A stretch of DNA of 64,000 bases from an uncultured Tenacibaculum sp. (lineage in GTDB: Bacteria > Bacteroidota > Bacteroidia > Flavobacteriales > Flavobacteriaceae): assembly GCF_947504135.1 (NCBI RefSeq), contig NZ_CANNGG010000003.1:62001-126000 (forward strand), given 5' to 3'. How positions within the stretch are numbered: position 1 is the first letter of the stretch; each line of letters begins with the position of its first letter. Under the pieces are notes generated by a model, which was not told where the DNA came from, searched no databases, and worked only from the letters and a program-made list of their open reading frames with translations. The translations under genes were made by a program, and so were the position numbers. Positions 11,047 to 20,173 of this stretch are shown here, in pieces.

Positions 11047-11823
11047 ATGGATTTAGAATTTTACAAATATCAAGGAACAGGGAACGATTTTATTATGGTA
11101 GATAATCGTTCAAAAACCTTTCCAAAAAATAAAACTGACATTATTGCAAAATTGTGTAATAGAAACTTTGGAGTTGGTGCTGATGGTTTAATCTTACTCG
11201 AAGAAGATACTGATACCGATTTTAAAATGGTATACTATAATTCTGACGGCAACGAAAGTACCATGTGTGGTAATGGTGGACGATGTATTGTTGCTTTTGC
11301 CCATAAACTAGGACTTTTTGAAACCAACACAACTTTTATCGCTATTGATGGACTTCATCATGCATCTATTGCTAATGACATCGTATCTCTTCAAATGATA
11401 GATATTGATCATGTAAAAATATTTGACAATTATGTTTTTACCAACACAGGTTCTCCTCATCATGTACAATTAGTAAATGACCTCTCTGAATATGATGTTT
11501 TTTCAAACGGAAGAAGAATCAGAAATGAAATTTACGGTACTGAAGGAAGTAATGTGAATTTTGTAGAGCAAGTTAACTCTAATACTTTCAGAGTTCGCAC
11601 CTACGAGCGTGGTGTTGAAGACGAAACTTTAGCTTGCGGAACAGGTGTTACCGCTGTTGCTATTGCTATGCATGCTACTAAAAAAACTACTAACACTTCA
11701 ATTACTCTACCTGTAGAAGGAGGAGAATTAAAAGTTTCTTTTGAAGAAAAAAACAGCACTTATACTAATGTATTTTTAACAGGACCTGCTACATTTGTAT
11801 TTGAAGGTAAAATAAACATTTAG
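11047..11823 (+). CDS. dapF: Diaminopimelate epimerase
   Basis: DapF interconverts LL- and meso-diaminopimelate for lysine and peptidoglycan. The chosen start (MDLEFYKYQGTGNDF) gives 258 residues and the canonical N-terminus; an upstream in-frame ATG would place the promoter inside the gene. The two catalytic cysteines are Cys74 in STMCGNGGRC and Cys197 in TLACGTGVTA, each in one of the two mirrored half-domains. The stop codon overlaps the GTG start of the GNAT gene (TAGTG). It heads a dapF-GNAT-mltG unit whose outer members both serve cell-wall synthesis. Confidence 0.96.
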   Translation: MDLEFYKYQGTGNDFIMVDNRSKTFPKNKTDIIAKLCNRNFGVGADGLILLEEDTDTDFKMVYYNSDGNESTMCGNGGRCIVAFAHKLGLFETNTTFIAIDGLHHASIANDIVSLQMIDIDHVKIFDNYVFTNTGSPHHVQLVNDLSEYDVFSNGRRIRNEIYGTEGSNVNFVEQVNSNTFRVRTYERGVEDETLACGTGVTAVAIAMHATKKTTNTSITLPVEGGELKVSFEEKNSTYTNVFLTGPATFVFEGKINI

Positions 11824-12347
11824 TGCATACGTTAACAGGAACATATATCAACTTAAGAGCTTTAGAACCTGAAGATTTGGAGTTTTTATTTCAGATGGAA
11901 AACAACGAACTCTTCTGGGAAGTTAGCCATACACAAGCTCCTTTTTCTAAATTTTTATTGAAACAATATTTAGAAAATTCATATTTAGATATATACGAAG
12001 CAAAGCAATTACGTTTAGTTATTGAAGAGAAAGCTACCAGTAAACCTGTTGGAATGATTGATTTGTTTGATTTTAACCCTCAACACAAAAGAGCTGGAGT
12101 TGGAATTTTAGTCCACCCAAACTCTCAACACAAAGGGCTTGCTTCAGAAGCTTTACAATTATTAATAAAGTATTGTTTTACGCATTTACAATTACATCAA
12201 TTGTATGCAAATATTACAGATGATAACCATAACAGTTTACATCTTTTTCAAAAACACAACTTTACACAAATTGGTATAAAAAAAGATTGGACATACCACA
12301 AAGGAACATATAAAAACGAACTACTATTTCAATTAATCAATGAATAA
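11823..12347 (+). CDS. GNAT family N-acetyltransferase (RimJ/RimL-like)
   Basis: This 174-residue protein uses a GTG start overlapping the dapF stop. The GNAT fold is clear: an N-terminal LRALEPEDLEFLF, the acetyl-CoA loop region AGVGILVHPNSQHKGLASEA, and a C-terminal LYANITDDNHNSLHLFQKHN followed by FTQIGIKKDW. This arrangement matches RimJ/RimL-like enzymes that acetylate protein N-termini or small amines; the substrate is unknown. It overlaps mltG by 8 nt, so all three genes are translationally linked. Confidence 0.88.
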   Translation: MHTLTGTYINLRALEPEDLEFLFQMENNELFWEVSHTQAPFSKFLLKQYLENSYLDIYEAKQLRLVIEEKATSKPVGMIDLFDFNPQHKRAGVGILVHPNSQHKGLASEALQLLIKYCFTHLQLHQLYANITDDNHNSLHLFQKHNFTQIGIKKDWTYHKGTYKNELLFQLINE

Positions 12348-13368
12348 GAAAATTATTTTAGGAAGCATTGCTGTTATTTTTTTAATTGGCGGAATTATTG
12401 GCTTTAACTATTATCAAAAAATATTTGGAAAAGCAGTTACCAAAGATGGTGCTGTTTTTATTGGTTCAAACGCTTCTTTTATAGATGTTCAAAAACAACT
12501 TACTGAATTTGTAAAACATCCAGAAAATTTTGCTTGGGTTGCAGAAAAGAAAAAGTTTACTCAACCTAAAGGGGGTAAATACTTATTAAAAAAAGGTATG
12601 AGTATGAATGATGTGGTAAACCTTTTACGTAGCGGAAATCAAACTCCAATTACCTTATCTTTCAACAATCAAGATACTTTAGAAAAACTAGCAGGAAGAA
12701 TTTCCGAACAAATTGAGGCAGACTCTACAGCCTTGCTACAAGCAATGGCTGATACGAACTTTTTATCAACTAATAATTTCACAGAAAAATCAGCTTTAGG
12801 AATGTACATTCCGAATAGCTATGAGTTTTACTGGAATACTTCTGCAGAAAACTTCCGTGATAAAATGCTACGCGAATACAATCGTTTTTGGACTCCTGCT
12901 AGATTAGAAAAAGCTAAAAAACTAAATCTTTCAAAAGAAGAAGTTATCACATTAGCTTCTATTGTTCAAAAAGAAACAGCTCAAAAAATTGAGCGTCCTA
13001 TTGTTGCTGGTTTATACTTGAATAGATTAAAAGACAACTGGCCTTTACAAGCTGATCCTACAGTTATTTATGCTATCAGAGAAATTAAAGGACAAGATTT
13101 TGTAGTAAAAAGAGTTTTGAATAAAGATTTAGTAATAGACTCTCCTTACAATACCTACAAGAACACAGGACTTCCTCCTACTTTAATTGCAATGCCTGAT
13201 ATTTCCTCTATTGATGCTGTTTTAAACCATCAAAAACATAACTATTATTATATGTGTGCAAGTGTAGATAAGATTGGTTTTCATGAGTTTGCGAATTCTT
13301 TAGCACAGCACAACAGAAATGCTGCGAAATACCAACAATGGATAAATAAACAAGGAATAAGAAGATAA
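12340..13368 (+). CDS. mltG: Endolytic transglycosylase MltG
   Basis: MltG cleaves nascent glycan strands at the inner membrane and is proposed to set glycan chain length. The 342 residues have an N-terminal membrane anchor (about 4-24), a LysM-like region, and the YceG domain with the catalytic glutamate Glu212 in LASIVQKETA. Other family signatures include GMYIPNSYEFYW, PLQADPTVIYAI and SPYNTYKNTGLPPTLIAMPD. It is last in the dapF operon. Confidence 0.95.
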   Translation: MNKKIILGSIAVIFLIGGIIGFNYYQKIFGKAVTKDGAVFIGSNASFIDVQKQLTEFVKHPENFAWVAEKKKFTQPKGGKYLLKKGMSMNDVVNLLRSGNQTPITLSFNNQDTLEKLAGRISEQIEADSTALLQAMADTNFLSTNNFTEKSALGMYIPNSYEFYWNTSAENFRDKMLREYNRFWTPARLEKAKKLNLSKEEVITLASIVQKETAQKIERPIVAGLYLNRLKDNWPLQADPTVIYAIREIKGQDFVVKRVLNKDLVIDSPYNTYKNTGLPPTLIAMPDISSIDAVLNHQKHNYYYMCASVDKIGFHEFANSLAQHNRNAAKYQQWINKQGIRR

Positions 13369-13535
13369 ATTAACAAAAATTTATTTTTACTAATTTTAAT
13401 AAAAGATTATCAAAAAGACAATAAAACCCTCTTTTTTTTATATTCTAACTAAATAAAACACCAGAAAAGCCCCTTATTCTTAACAGTTAAATAACGGTAA
13501 TTTATTGATTTATAGTCTGTTGTAAAAAATTACCG

Positions 13536-13543
13536 TATCTTTG
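13536..13543 (+). promoter_or_regulatory. -7 promoter element of the lysozyme-like gene
   Basis: TATCTTTG, 20 nt before the ATA codon proposed as the start. Its position fixes the transcription start upstream of the signal peptide codons and makes the internal GTG at 13687 unlikely as the true start. Confidence 0.6.
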
Positions 13544-13563
13544 CCTGGCTAAACAGAAAGTAT

Positions 13564-14154
13564 ATAATTATCAGACATTTAGTATTAGTCATTGTAACAT
13601 TTGGATTCTTAACTAGTTTCACAGAGGTTACAACTAAACACGAAAAAGCTGTTACCACCCCAGTTCCAGCGAACAAAATCGAAAAAGTGAATGTTCCTTT
13701 TTTATCAAATGATTTTGTTGGATTTAAAGAAGCTCTAGCTTTTAAAGAATCTCAAGGGAGATACAGAGTTATTAATGAGCTTGGCTACTTAGGGAAATAC
13801 CAATTTGGTAAAGAAACTTTAAAAAGATTCCGAATTTACAACACCGATTATTTCTTAAAAACTCCTGAATTACAAGAACGTGCATTTGTAGCTTACTGTA
13901 AGTTAAATAAATGGATTTTACGTAAGGATATTAAAAGAAGCGTTGGTAAAACCATTAACGGAATAAAAATAACCGAATCGGGTATTTTAGCTGCAGCCCA
14001 CTTGAGTGGTGCAGGAAATGTAAAAAAATTTTTACGATCAAACGGGGCTATTCAATTTAACGATGCTTTTGGAACATCAATAGAATCGTATTTGAAGAAA
14101 TTTGCTGATTATGATGTTTCTAATATAGAAGCAACTAGAAAGCCCGTTGTTTAA
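13564..14154 (+). CDS. Secreted lysozyme-like (transglycosylase-type) protein, non-AUG start
   Basis: The frame open to position 14154 encodes, from 13564, a hydrophobic signal (IIIRHLVLVIVTFGFLTSF) and then a lysozyme-like domain: FKEALAFKESQGRYR with a candidate catalytic Glu and GYLGKYQFG. No ATG, GTG or TTG precedes the signal in frame; the only candidates are ATA (13564) and ATT (13567). The first GTG, at 13687, would delete the signal peptide. I therefore infer an ATA/ATT start or an ATG lost by one base change. The protein probably acts on peptidoglycan; the exact reaction is not shown. It is monocistronic. Confidence 0.7.
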   Translation: MIIRHLVLVIVTFGFLTSFTEVTTKHEKAVTTPVPANKIEKVNVPFLSNDFVGFKEALAFKESQGRYRVINELGYLGKYQFGKETLKRFRIYNTDYFLKTPELQERAFVAYCKLNKWILRKDIKRSVGKTINGIKITESGILAAAHLSGAGNVKKFLRSNGAIQFNDAFGTSIESYLKKFADYDVSNIEATRKPVV

Positions 14155-14172
14155 CAAGTTAATTAGAAAAAT

Positions 14173-14202
14173 AAAAAAGCTCACTGAAAAGTGAGCTTTT
14201 TT
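14173..14202. terminator. Bidirectional intrinsic terminator
   Basis: AAAAAAGCTCACT - GAAA - AGTGAGCTTTTTT serves the lysozyme-like gene on plus and the E2 gene on minus. Confidence 0.92.
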
Positions 14203-14218
14203 GTTTCTTTATTTTTTA

Positions 14219-15529
14219 TTAAAAATCTTGATTTACATTCCAAGACTCTAAAATTTCTTTAAATGTTTTGATAAACATACCTCCTAAAGCTCCGTTCACT
14301 ACTCTGTGATCGTAAGAATGTGATACAATCATTTTATGACGGATTCCGATGAAATCTCCTTCTGGAGTTTCAATAACAGCTGGCTTTTTAACAATAGCTC
14401 CTAAAGCTAAAATTGCTACTTGAGGTTGGTTGATTATTGGTGTTCCTGTAATACTTCCAAAACTTCCCACATTTGTTACTGTGTAAGTACCACCTTGAAT
14501 TTCGTCTGGCTTTAATTTATTAGCTCTCGATCTGTTTGCTAAATCATTTACTTGCTTAGTCATTCCTACTAAACTTAATTGATCTGCATTTTTAATTACA
14601 GGAACAATTAAATTTCCATCAGGTAAAGCAGCTGCCATTCCTAAATTAATGTTTCCTCTTTGGATGATTTTATCTCCATCAACAGATATGTTAATTAATG
14701 GATGTTTCTTTATTGTTTGTGCTACCGCTTGCATAAAGATTGGAGTAAAGGTTAACTTCTCTCCTTCTCTTTTCAAATATGCATCTTTAACTTTGTTTCT
14801 CCAGTTTACAATATTGGTAACATCAATTTCTATAAAAGACTGAACATGAGCAGATGTCTGTATCGAATCAACCATATGCTTCGCAATCAATTTACCCATA
14901 CGACTCATTTCAATTACTTGATCTTGTCCTCCTAAGGTAATTGGTGTAGATACTACTTTTTCAGCTGGAGCTGCTTTTACTGCAGTTGCAGCAGGCTTTT
15001 CAGCTACTTTTGGTTGACTTCCTCTATTTTCTAAATATGATAAAATATCATTTTTAGTAACTCTTCCTTCTTTACCTGTTCCATTTATAGTTTCTAACTC
15101 TTCAATAGATATTCCTTCTGTTTGCGCAATACTCTTAACTAATGGTGAGTAAAAACGATCGCTAGAAGAAGTATCAATTGCTGTAGCAACAGTTTCTTTT
15201 GCTACTTCAACTGTTTTTTCTACTGCTTCAACAGCTGCTGGTTGTGCTTCTTCTTTCTTCGGAGCTTCTGTAGTTACTCCTTCTCCACCTTCAGTTTCGA
15301 TAATAGCAATTGTTTGCCCTACTTGCACAACAGCGTCTTTTTCAAATAAGATTTCAACTAAGGTTCCTTCAACTTCACTAGGTACTTCGCTATCTACTTT
15401 ATCAGTAGCTACTTCAACAACGGTATCATCTATATCAATAGTTTCTCCAACTTCTTTTACCCAAGAAGTTATTGTTGCTTCTGCAACACTTTCGCCCATT
15501 TTAGGCAACTTCAATTCGTATCTAGCCAT
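14219..15529 (-). CDS. 2-oxo acid dehydrogenase E2 (dihydrolipoyl acyltransferase)
   Basis: E2 core subunit of a pyruvate or branched-chain 2-oxo acid dehydrogenase; which complex is undecided. The start at MARYELKLPKMG gives 436 residues; the longer frame lacks family support. Domains: lipoyl (1-76, lipoyl Lys44 in TDKVDS), an Ala/Glu-rich linker, E3-binding domain (SPLVKSIAQTEGIS...GRVTKNDIL), a second linker, and the catalytic domain. The active-site motif normally HRxxDG reads HRVVNG (His408, Asn412). E1 and E3 genes are not nearby. The gene diverges from the helicase. Confidence 0.9.
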   Translation of the reverse strand: MARYELKLPKMGESVAEATITSWVKEVGETIDIDDTVVEVATDKVDSEVPSEVEGTLVEILFEKDAVVQVGQTIAIIETEGGEGVTTEAPKKEEAQPAAVEAVEKTVEVAKETVATAIDTSSSDRFYSPLVKSIAQTEGISIEELETINGTGKEGRVTKNDILSYLENRGSQPKVAEKPAATAVKAAPAEKVVSTPITLGGQDQVIEMSRMGKLIAKHMVDSIQTSAHVQSFIEIDVTNIVNWRNKVKDAYLKREGEKLTFTPIFMQAVAQTIKKHPLINISVDGDKIIQRGNINLGMAAALPDGNLIVPVIKNADQLSLVGMTKQVNDLANRSRANKLKPDEIQGGTYTVTNVGSFGSITGTPIINQPQVAILALGAIVKKPAVIETPEGDFIGIRHKMIVSHSYDHRVVNGALGGMFIKTFKEILESWNVNQDF

Positions 15530-15724
15530 AGTATGTATATTTTTAACGCTTGCGAAGTTACTAAAAAGCAACGATTTTTTCATCTTTTTATCGATTAATT
15601 ATTTTCACTTTTTTCTTCTTCTTTTAAATTATTCACAACACAACACTTAAAAATGATAATCTAATTACATTTATCTTCTTAAAAGCAACACATTCTTACG
15701 AATTACCTAATCAATACTCAAGGT

Positions 15725-15754
15725 TTTGTTTATCCATACAAAATTCTATTTTTG
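15725..15754 (+). promoter_or_regulatory. Complete Bacteroidota promoter of the helicase gene
   Basis: TTTG at 15725-15728, an 18-nt spacer, and TATTTTTG at 15747-15754. It is the only place in the window where I see both -33 and -7 elements well spaced. The -7 box ends 25 nt before the TTG start. Confidence 0.7.
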
Positions 15755-15779
15755 AAGTCTTTAACCTAAATCAAAATTA

Positions 15780-18416
15780 TTGAGCACTTCTATTGCCAAT
15801 CTTAATTTCTTATTCAATTGGAGACCCTATCAAGCGAATGTATTAGAAAATTTCTCTTCACATATAGATGATAATCACTTTCATATAGTTGCGCCGCCTG
15901 GTTCTGGGAAAACAATTTTAGGAATAGAAATTATTAAAAGAATAGGTAAAAACACCTTGGTTCTTGCTCCTACTTTGACAATTAGAAATCAATGGGAAGA
16001 TCGTTTGCAAAACTTTTTTACTACCGATTGTAATTTTACTCAGGTTTCATTTGATATTAAACAACCTTCTGATATTACCTTTTCTACATATCAGGGTTTA
16101 CACAGTTTTTATAAGTCTTTTGAAACAAAAGAAGACTATTATAACTTCTTCAAAAAACATCAAATAGAAGTTTTGTTATTAGATGAAGCTCACCATTTAA
16201 AAAATGCTTGGTGGAAATGTTTGTATGAATTAAAAGAGCAACACATGCAAACTGTTGTTGCTTTAACTGCCACTCCACCCTACGATAGTGAAAATACTGA
16301 AATTCAAAAATATTTTAAACTGTGTGGTGAAATTGACGATGAAATTGTAGTTCCTGATTTAGTTAAAGAGCAAAACCTTTGTCCACATCAAGATTTAGTT
16401 TTTCTATCTAAACCTGAAGATCAAGAAATTAATTTTATTACTGATTTTAGGCTGAAAATTGCTCAGTTTGTTACTGACATTTTAAAAGATAAAGAATTTA
16501 TTTCTTTTCTAAAGCAGCATAGATTTTATGCTAAAACAGAGGAAAACTTAGAAGAACTCTACAAGTATTCTGATTTCTTTTCTTCTATGTTAATCTTCCT
16601 ACGCGAAGCAGAAGAAACTATTCCTTTTGAAAAACTACGTGTATTAGGTTTTGATAAAGATGAAGAGATTGATTTTCCTTCAGTTACAAATGAATGGATT
16701 CAAATTTTGTTTCAACACTTATTGGTAACTGATCGCGATAACCTTATTGAACACGAAGCTTATATTAATATTTTAGAAAAAAAACTTCGGAAATTGGCAG
16801 TTTTCAGTAAAAACAAAGTCAATTTAGTAGGAAATGAACTTTTGTATAAATCACTCAGTAATAGCCCAAGTAAGTTAAAAAGTATTACCACGATTGTTCA
16901 ACAAGAACAACAAAATTTACAAGACGACTTACGTTGTGTTATTTTATCAGATTATATTAGAAAAGAATATCTAAACTGTTCTTTACCTGAAATAAAAGAA
17001 ATAAAAAAACTAGGAGTAATTCCTATTTTTCATCATGTTAGAACAACTACTAAAAACAAAAATAGTTTAGCTGTTCTTACAGGTAGTTTGGTAATTATTC
17101 ATAGTAGTAATATTGCAAAGCTTGGTTTAATTGATACTATTGATAACTACAATTACACTCCTTTAAAATCGGATACTGAGTTTGTAATTCTTACCACTAA
17201 AAATTCATCTAAACATAGTATTGTTGAAGTCATTACTCAACTTTTTGAACTTGGTCATATCAAAGTTTTAGTGGGTACAAAATCGTTATTAGGTGAAGGT
17301 TGGGATGCTCCCTCGATTAACAGTTTAATTTTAGCGTCTGTTGTAGGCTCATTTGTTACTTCAAATCAAATGCGTGGTCGTGCTATTCGAGTAGATAGCA
17401 AAAACCCTAATAAAGTTGGCTTAATTTGGCATTTGGCTTGTATTGATACTTCGGATGAGTTTGGAGGACGAGATTTTGAAATTCTTTCTCGTCGTTTTAA
17501 TGCTTTCTTAGGTATTTCCAACAATAAAAAATCTGTTATAACTAGCGGAATTGGACGTTTACAGCTTCCATCAAATTTTATCAATGAAGATATTCAACAA
17601 TTAAATGAAAAAACTTTACAGCTTTCCGAAAATAGAAATCTGATTGCTCAACAATGGAGAAATGCTATTAGCGATGGAAAAGGAATCGTTAAAGAGCTTA
17701 CATTTTATAATGAAAAGAATAAACAATATCCTAAACAGAAAAAGTTGTATTATCAAGATATTGTAAAGTATACTGTGGGTGAAATTATTGTTGGTTTATC
17801 ATTTTTTTTCCCTGAGTTTATCATTAAAAACTTTAATATTTTATTACAAAAGGGAATTTTTTATTTCTTATTTGCTTTGTCTTCTGCCTTAGGACTAACT
17901 TTTGGTTATAAAATTTATAAGTCTGTTCAATTGTATATATACTTCGGATTGATTCATAAAAAAATAGATAAAATTGCAGCAGCAATTTTGGAATCTCTTT
18001 ATGAATTAAACCATTTAACAACACCCTTAAACGAAATACAAATTCAAACTCAATTATTAGCTAAAGGAAATGTTTCTTGTACTATTCACGGAACAAACAG
18101 GTATGAAAGTACACTATTCATAAAGGCTTTAGATGAGTTGTTACAACCTATCGATAACCCTAAATATTTACTGATAAAAACCAGTTGGTTCCGCAGAAAA
18201 TTAAAGTTACATAACTTCTTTCCTGTTCCAGAAATTTTTGGTGTTCGTAAAAAAGAATGTCAAATTTTTCAATCTCACTGGAACAAACATTTTGGTAAAT
18301 CTAAGTTGATATATACTCGAACTATGAATGGAAGAAAACTGTTATTAAAAGCACGTCTTTTCCATATTCATAATATGAATAATGAACTCACTAAGAAAAA
18401 TGTTGTTTGGAAATAG
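15780..18416 (+). CDS. SF2 DEAD/DEAH-box helicase with hydrophobic C-terminal segment
   Basis: This 878-residue protein starts at TTG. Helicase motifs: Q-motif-like region (WRPYQANVLENF), Walker A APPGSGKT 38-45, DEAH 135-138, TAT 163-165, and in the second RecA domain GEGWDAPS (from about 505) and motif VI QMRGRAIR 530-537. A long helical insert (about 220-430) separates the cores. Residues about 665-716 contain two hydrophobic stretches (EIIVGLSFFFPEFIIKNF and GIFYFLFALSSALGLTFGY) that look like membrane helices, followed by about 160 residues I do not recognise. The gene is monocistronic with a good promoter. Function is unknown; DNA repair or defence are possible but unproven. Confidence 0.85.
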   Translation: MSTSIANLNFLFNWRPYQANVLENFSSHIDDNHFHIVAPPGSGKTILGIEIIKRIGKNTLVLAPTLTIRNQWEDRLQNFFTTDCNFTQVSFDIKQPSDITFSTYQGLHSFYKSFETKEDYYNFFKKHQIEVLLLDEAHHLKNAWWKCLYELKEQHMQTVVALTATPPYDSENTEIQKYFKLCGEIDDEIVVPDLVKEQNLCPHQDLVFLSKPEDQEINFITDFRLKIAQFVTDILKDKEFISFLKQHRFYAKTEENLEELYKYSDFFSSMLIFLREAEETIPFEKLRVLGFDKDEEIDFPSVTNEWIQILFQHLLVTDRDNLIEHEAYINILEKKLRKLAVFSKNKVNLVGNELLYKSLSNSPSKLKSITTIVQQEQQNLQDDLRCVILSDYIRKEYLNCSLPEIKEIKKLGVIPIFHHVRTTTKNKNSLAVLTGSLVIIHSSNIAKLGLIDTIDNYNYTPLKSDTEFVILTTKNSSKHSIVEVITQLFELGHIKVLVGTKSLLGEGWDAPSINSLILASVVGSFVTSNQMRGRAIRVDSKNPNKVGLIWHLACIDTSDEFGGRDFEILSRRFNAFLGISNNKKSVITSGIGRLQLPSNFINEDIQQLNEKTLQLSENRNLIAQQWRNAISDGKGIVKELTFYNEKNKQYPKQKKLYYQDIVKYTVGEIIVGLSFFFPEFIIKNFNILLQKGIFYFLFALSSALGLTFGYKIYKSVQLYIYFGLIHKKIDKIAAAILESLYELNHLTTPLNEIQIQTQLLAKGNVSCTIHGTNRYESTLFIKALDELLQPIDNPKYLLIKTSWFRRKLKLHNFFPVPEIFGVRKKECQIFQSHWNKHFGKSKLIYTRTMNGRKLLLKARLFHIHNMNNELTKKNVVWK

Positions 18417-18424
18417 GTTTTAAA

Positions 18425-19327
18425 TTATACCCAGTTTTTAGGTTTAGCCAATACCTCTAATAATTTTGCTTCTTCTGAACCTTCTTCTGGATGGTGATTG
18501 TATTTCCATTGTACCGTAGGTGGTAAACTCATTAAAATACTTTCAATACGTCCGTTCGTTTTTAAACCAAATAAGGTTCCTCTATCATGTACTAAATTAA
18601 ATTCTACATAACGACCACGACGAACTTCTTGCCAATCTTTGTGCTCTTGAGTGTACGCTATATCTTTTCTTCTCTCAACAATTGGTACATATGAGTTTAA
18701 AAAGCTATTTCCTACTTCTTTAACAAAATCATATCGATCTTGCATAGAGAACCCCTCTGTTTCTTTTAAATAATCAAAGAACAAACCTCCTAAACCACGT
18801 GCTTCATTTCTGTGCGCATTCCAAAAATAGTTATCACAAGTTTCTTTATATTTTTTATAAAAACCGTCATTATGACGGTCGCAGGCTTCTTTACAAACCG
18901 AATGAAAATGCACTGCATCTTCTTCAAATAAATAATACGGAGTTAAATCTTGTCCACCTCCAAACCACTGATTAACAATATTTCCTTCTCCATCATACAT
19001 TTCAAAATAGCGCCAATTAGCATGCACTGTTGGTACAAACGGATTCTTAGGATGAATCACCAAACTCAATCCGCAAGCAAAGAAATCTCCGCTTTCTACT
19101 CCAAATTGATTTCTTAACACCTCTGGTAATTCACCGTGTACTGCTGAAATATTTACGCCTCCTTTTTCAAAAATGTCTCCATTTTCAATCACACGAGTTC
19201 TACCTCCACCACCTTCTGCACGCTCCCATAAATCTTCTTGAAACTTGGCTTTACCATCAACTTCTTCTAATTTTGAAGTTATTGTATCTTGTAATTGTTG
19301 AATATAGGCGTAAAACTGTTCTTTCAT
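18425..19327 (-). CDS. hemF: Oxygen-dependent coproporphyrinogen III oxidase
   Basis: HemF converts coproporphyrinogen III to protoporphyrinogen IX using O2. The start MKEQFYAYIQQLQ gives 300 residues, the family length; the longer frame runs into upstream non-coding sequence and crosses the promoter. Family blocks are visible: EGGGGRTRVIENGDIFEKGG, VHANWRYFE, WFGGGQDLTPYY, EARGLGGLFFD, YVEFNLVHDRGT and SILMSLPP. It has its own -7 box yet lies downstream of the EI24 gene on the same strand. It converges on the helicase gene with an 8-nt gap. Confidence 0.96.
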   Translation of the reverse strand: MKEQFYAYIQQLQDTITSKLEEVDGKAKFQEDLWERAEGGGGRTRVIENGDIFEKGGVNISAVHGELPEVLRNQFGVESGDFFACGLSLVIHPKNPFVPTVHANWRYFEMYDGEGNIVNQWFGGGQDLTPYYLFEEDAVHFHSVCKEACDRHNDGFYKKYKETCDNYFWNAHRNEARGLGGLFFDYLKETEGFSMQDRYDFVKEVGNSFLNSYVPIVERRKDIAYTQEHKDWQEVRRGRYVEFNLVHDRGTLFGLKTNGRIESILMSLPPTVQWKYNHHPEEGSEEAKLLEVLAKPKNWV

Positions 19328-19346
19328 CTTAATTTCTATTGAAGTG

Positions 19347-19354
19347 CAAAAGTA
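19347..19354 (-). promoter_or_regulatory. -7 promoter element of hemF
   Basis: Minus-strand TACTTTTG placed immediately after the EI24 stop codon and 19 nt before the hemF ATG, so hemF can be expressed separately from the upstream genes. Confidence 0.6.
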
Positions 19355-19355
19355 C

Positions 19356-20102
19356 TTATTCTGGTAATTTTTTAAGCTGTATTTTCTTAATAGTTTCTGT
19401 AGTAGCTGCAGTAACTGACAATGGTAATACAAGGATTACTCCGATTATCGGAATCAACAAAAACAGCATAAAAACGATTCCATTTCCTATCGCTAACCCT
19501 TTGTGCTCTTTTACAAAATTAATACTTTCTCGATACTTAAAATGACGTTCTAAAGTATAATCCATATTACCAAAACCTGCATAATAGGCTTGCATTAAAA
19601 ACAATAATACCGTTGAAATAATACCTATAACAGGAATAAATCCTAATAATATAATGGGAATGGTCAACAACAATTCTCTGGTTAAATTTCTTAGGTTTAT
19701 TCTAACTCCCCTAATTAATTGCTCTTGAAAAGATGTTATTCTGTGTGTATGGTCTTCTCCTCTAAGGTGATCTTCAATTTTTTCAGAAACTGGACTCATA
19801 AAAGGTGCAGATAATGCCATTACAATGTGTTTATACAATACCAATCCTATTACGACTATTATCAATCCACTTATAAAAGTGCTAATTACTTCAAAGGTTT
19901 CTTTACCAAATTCCCATTTCCAAAAATTTGCTACATAATGACCTATATTATCTGAAAATGTATATGCCATAAAGCCAACAAATGTTGCTGTTAATAAGCT
20001 TATCAGCATTGGAACGATAAAATATTTCCATAGCTTTAATTTAGATATTAGTCCGAATGCTCCGAAGTATGCTTGAATTCCTTTTACAATATTTTGTATC
20101 AT
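19356..20102 (-). CDS. EI24 domain (CysZ-like) membrane protein
   Basis: This 248-residue protein has about six hydrophobic segments and the EI24/CysZ pattern: a conserved APFMSPVSEKIEDHLRG segment, then LRNLTRELLLTIPIILLGFI, and a YYAGFGNMDYTLERH motif. CysZ transports sulfate in Enterobacteria; the substrate of flavobacterial members is not known. It sits inside the haem gene run between the thioredoxin-like gene and hemF, preceded by a terminator-like hairpin. A haem-related role would be inference. Confidence 0.85.
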   Translation of the reverse strand: MIQNIVKGIQAYFGAFGLISKLKLWKYFIVPMLISLLTATFVGFMAYTFSDNIGHYVANFWKWEFGKETFEVISTFISGLIIVVIGLVLYKHIVMALSAPFMSPVSEKIEDHLRGEDHTHRITSFQEQLIRGVRINLRNLTRELLLTIPIILLGFIPVIGIISTVLLFLMQAYYAGFGNMDYTLERHFKYRESINFVKEHKGLAIGNGIVFMLFLLIPIIGVILVLPLSVTAATTETIKKIQLKKLPE

Positions 20103-20122
20103 TTCTTTTTTTGTGTGAAAAT

Positions 20123-20153
20123 AAAAAACCTCTTTCGATTAGGAAAGAGGTTT
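20123..20153 (-). terminator. Intrinsic terminator after the thioredoxin-like gene
   Basis: AAACCTCTTT / AAAGAGGTTT, 10-bp stem followed by a T run on the minus strand, between the thioredoxin-like and EI24 genes. Confidence 0.85.
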
Positions 20154-20173
20154 AAAAAATATTGTTATTTCAA

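Noticed and set aside
13687..13689. GTG at 13687 as the start of the lysozyme-like gene
   Set aside because: It would remove an obvious signal peptide encoded in frame just upstream, between it and the promoter.
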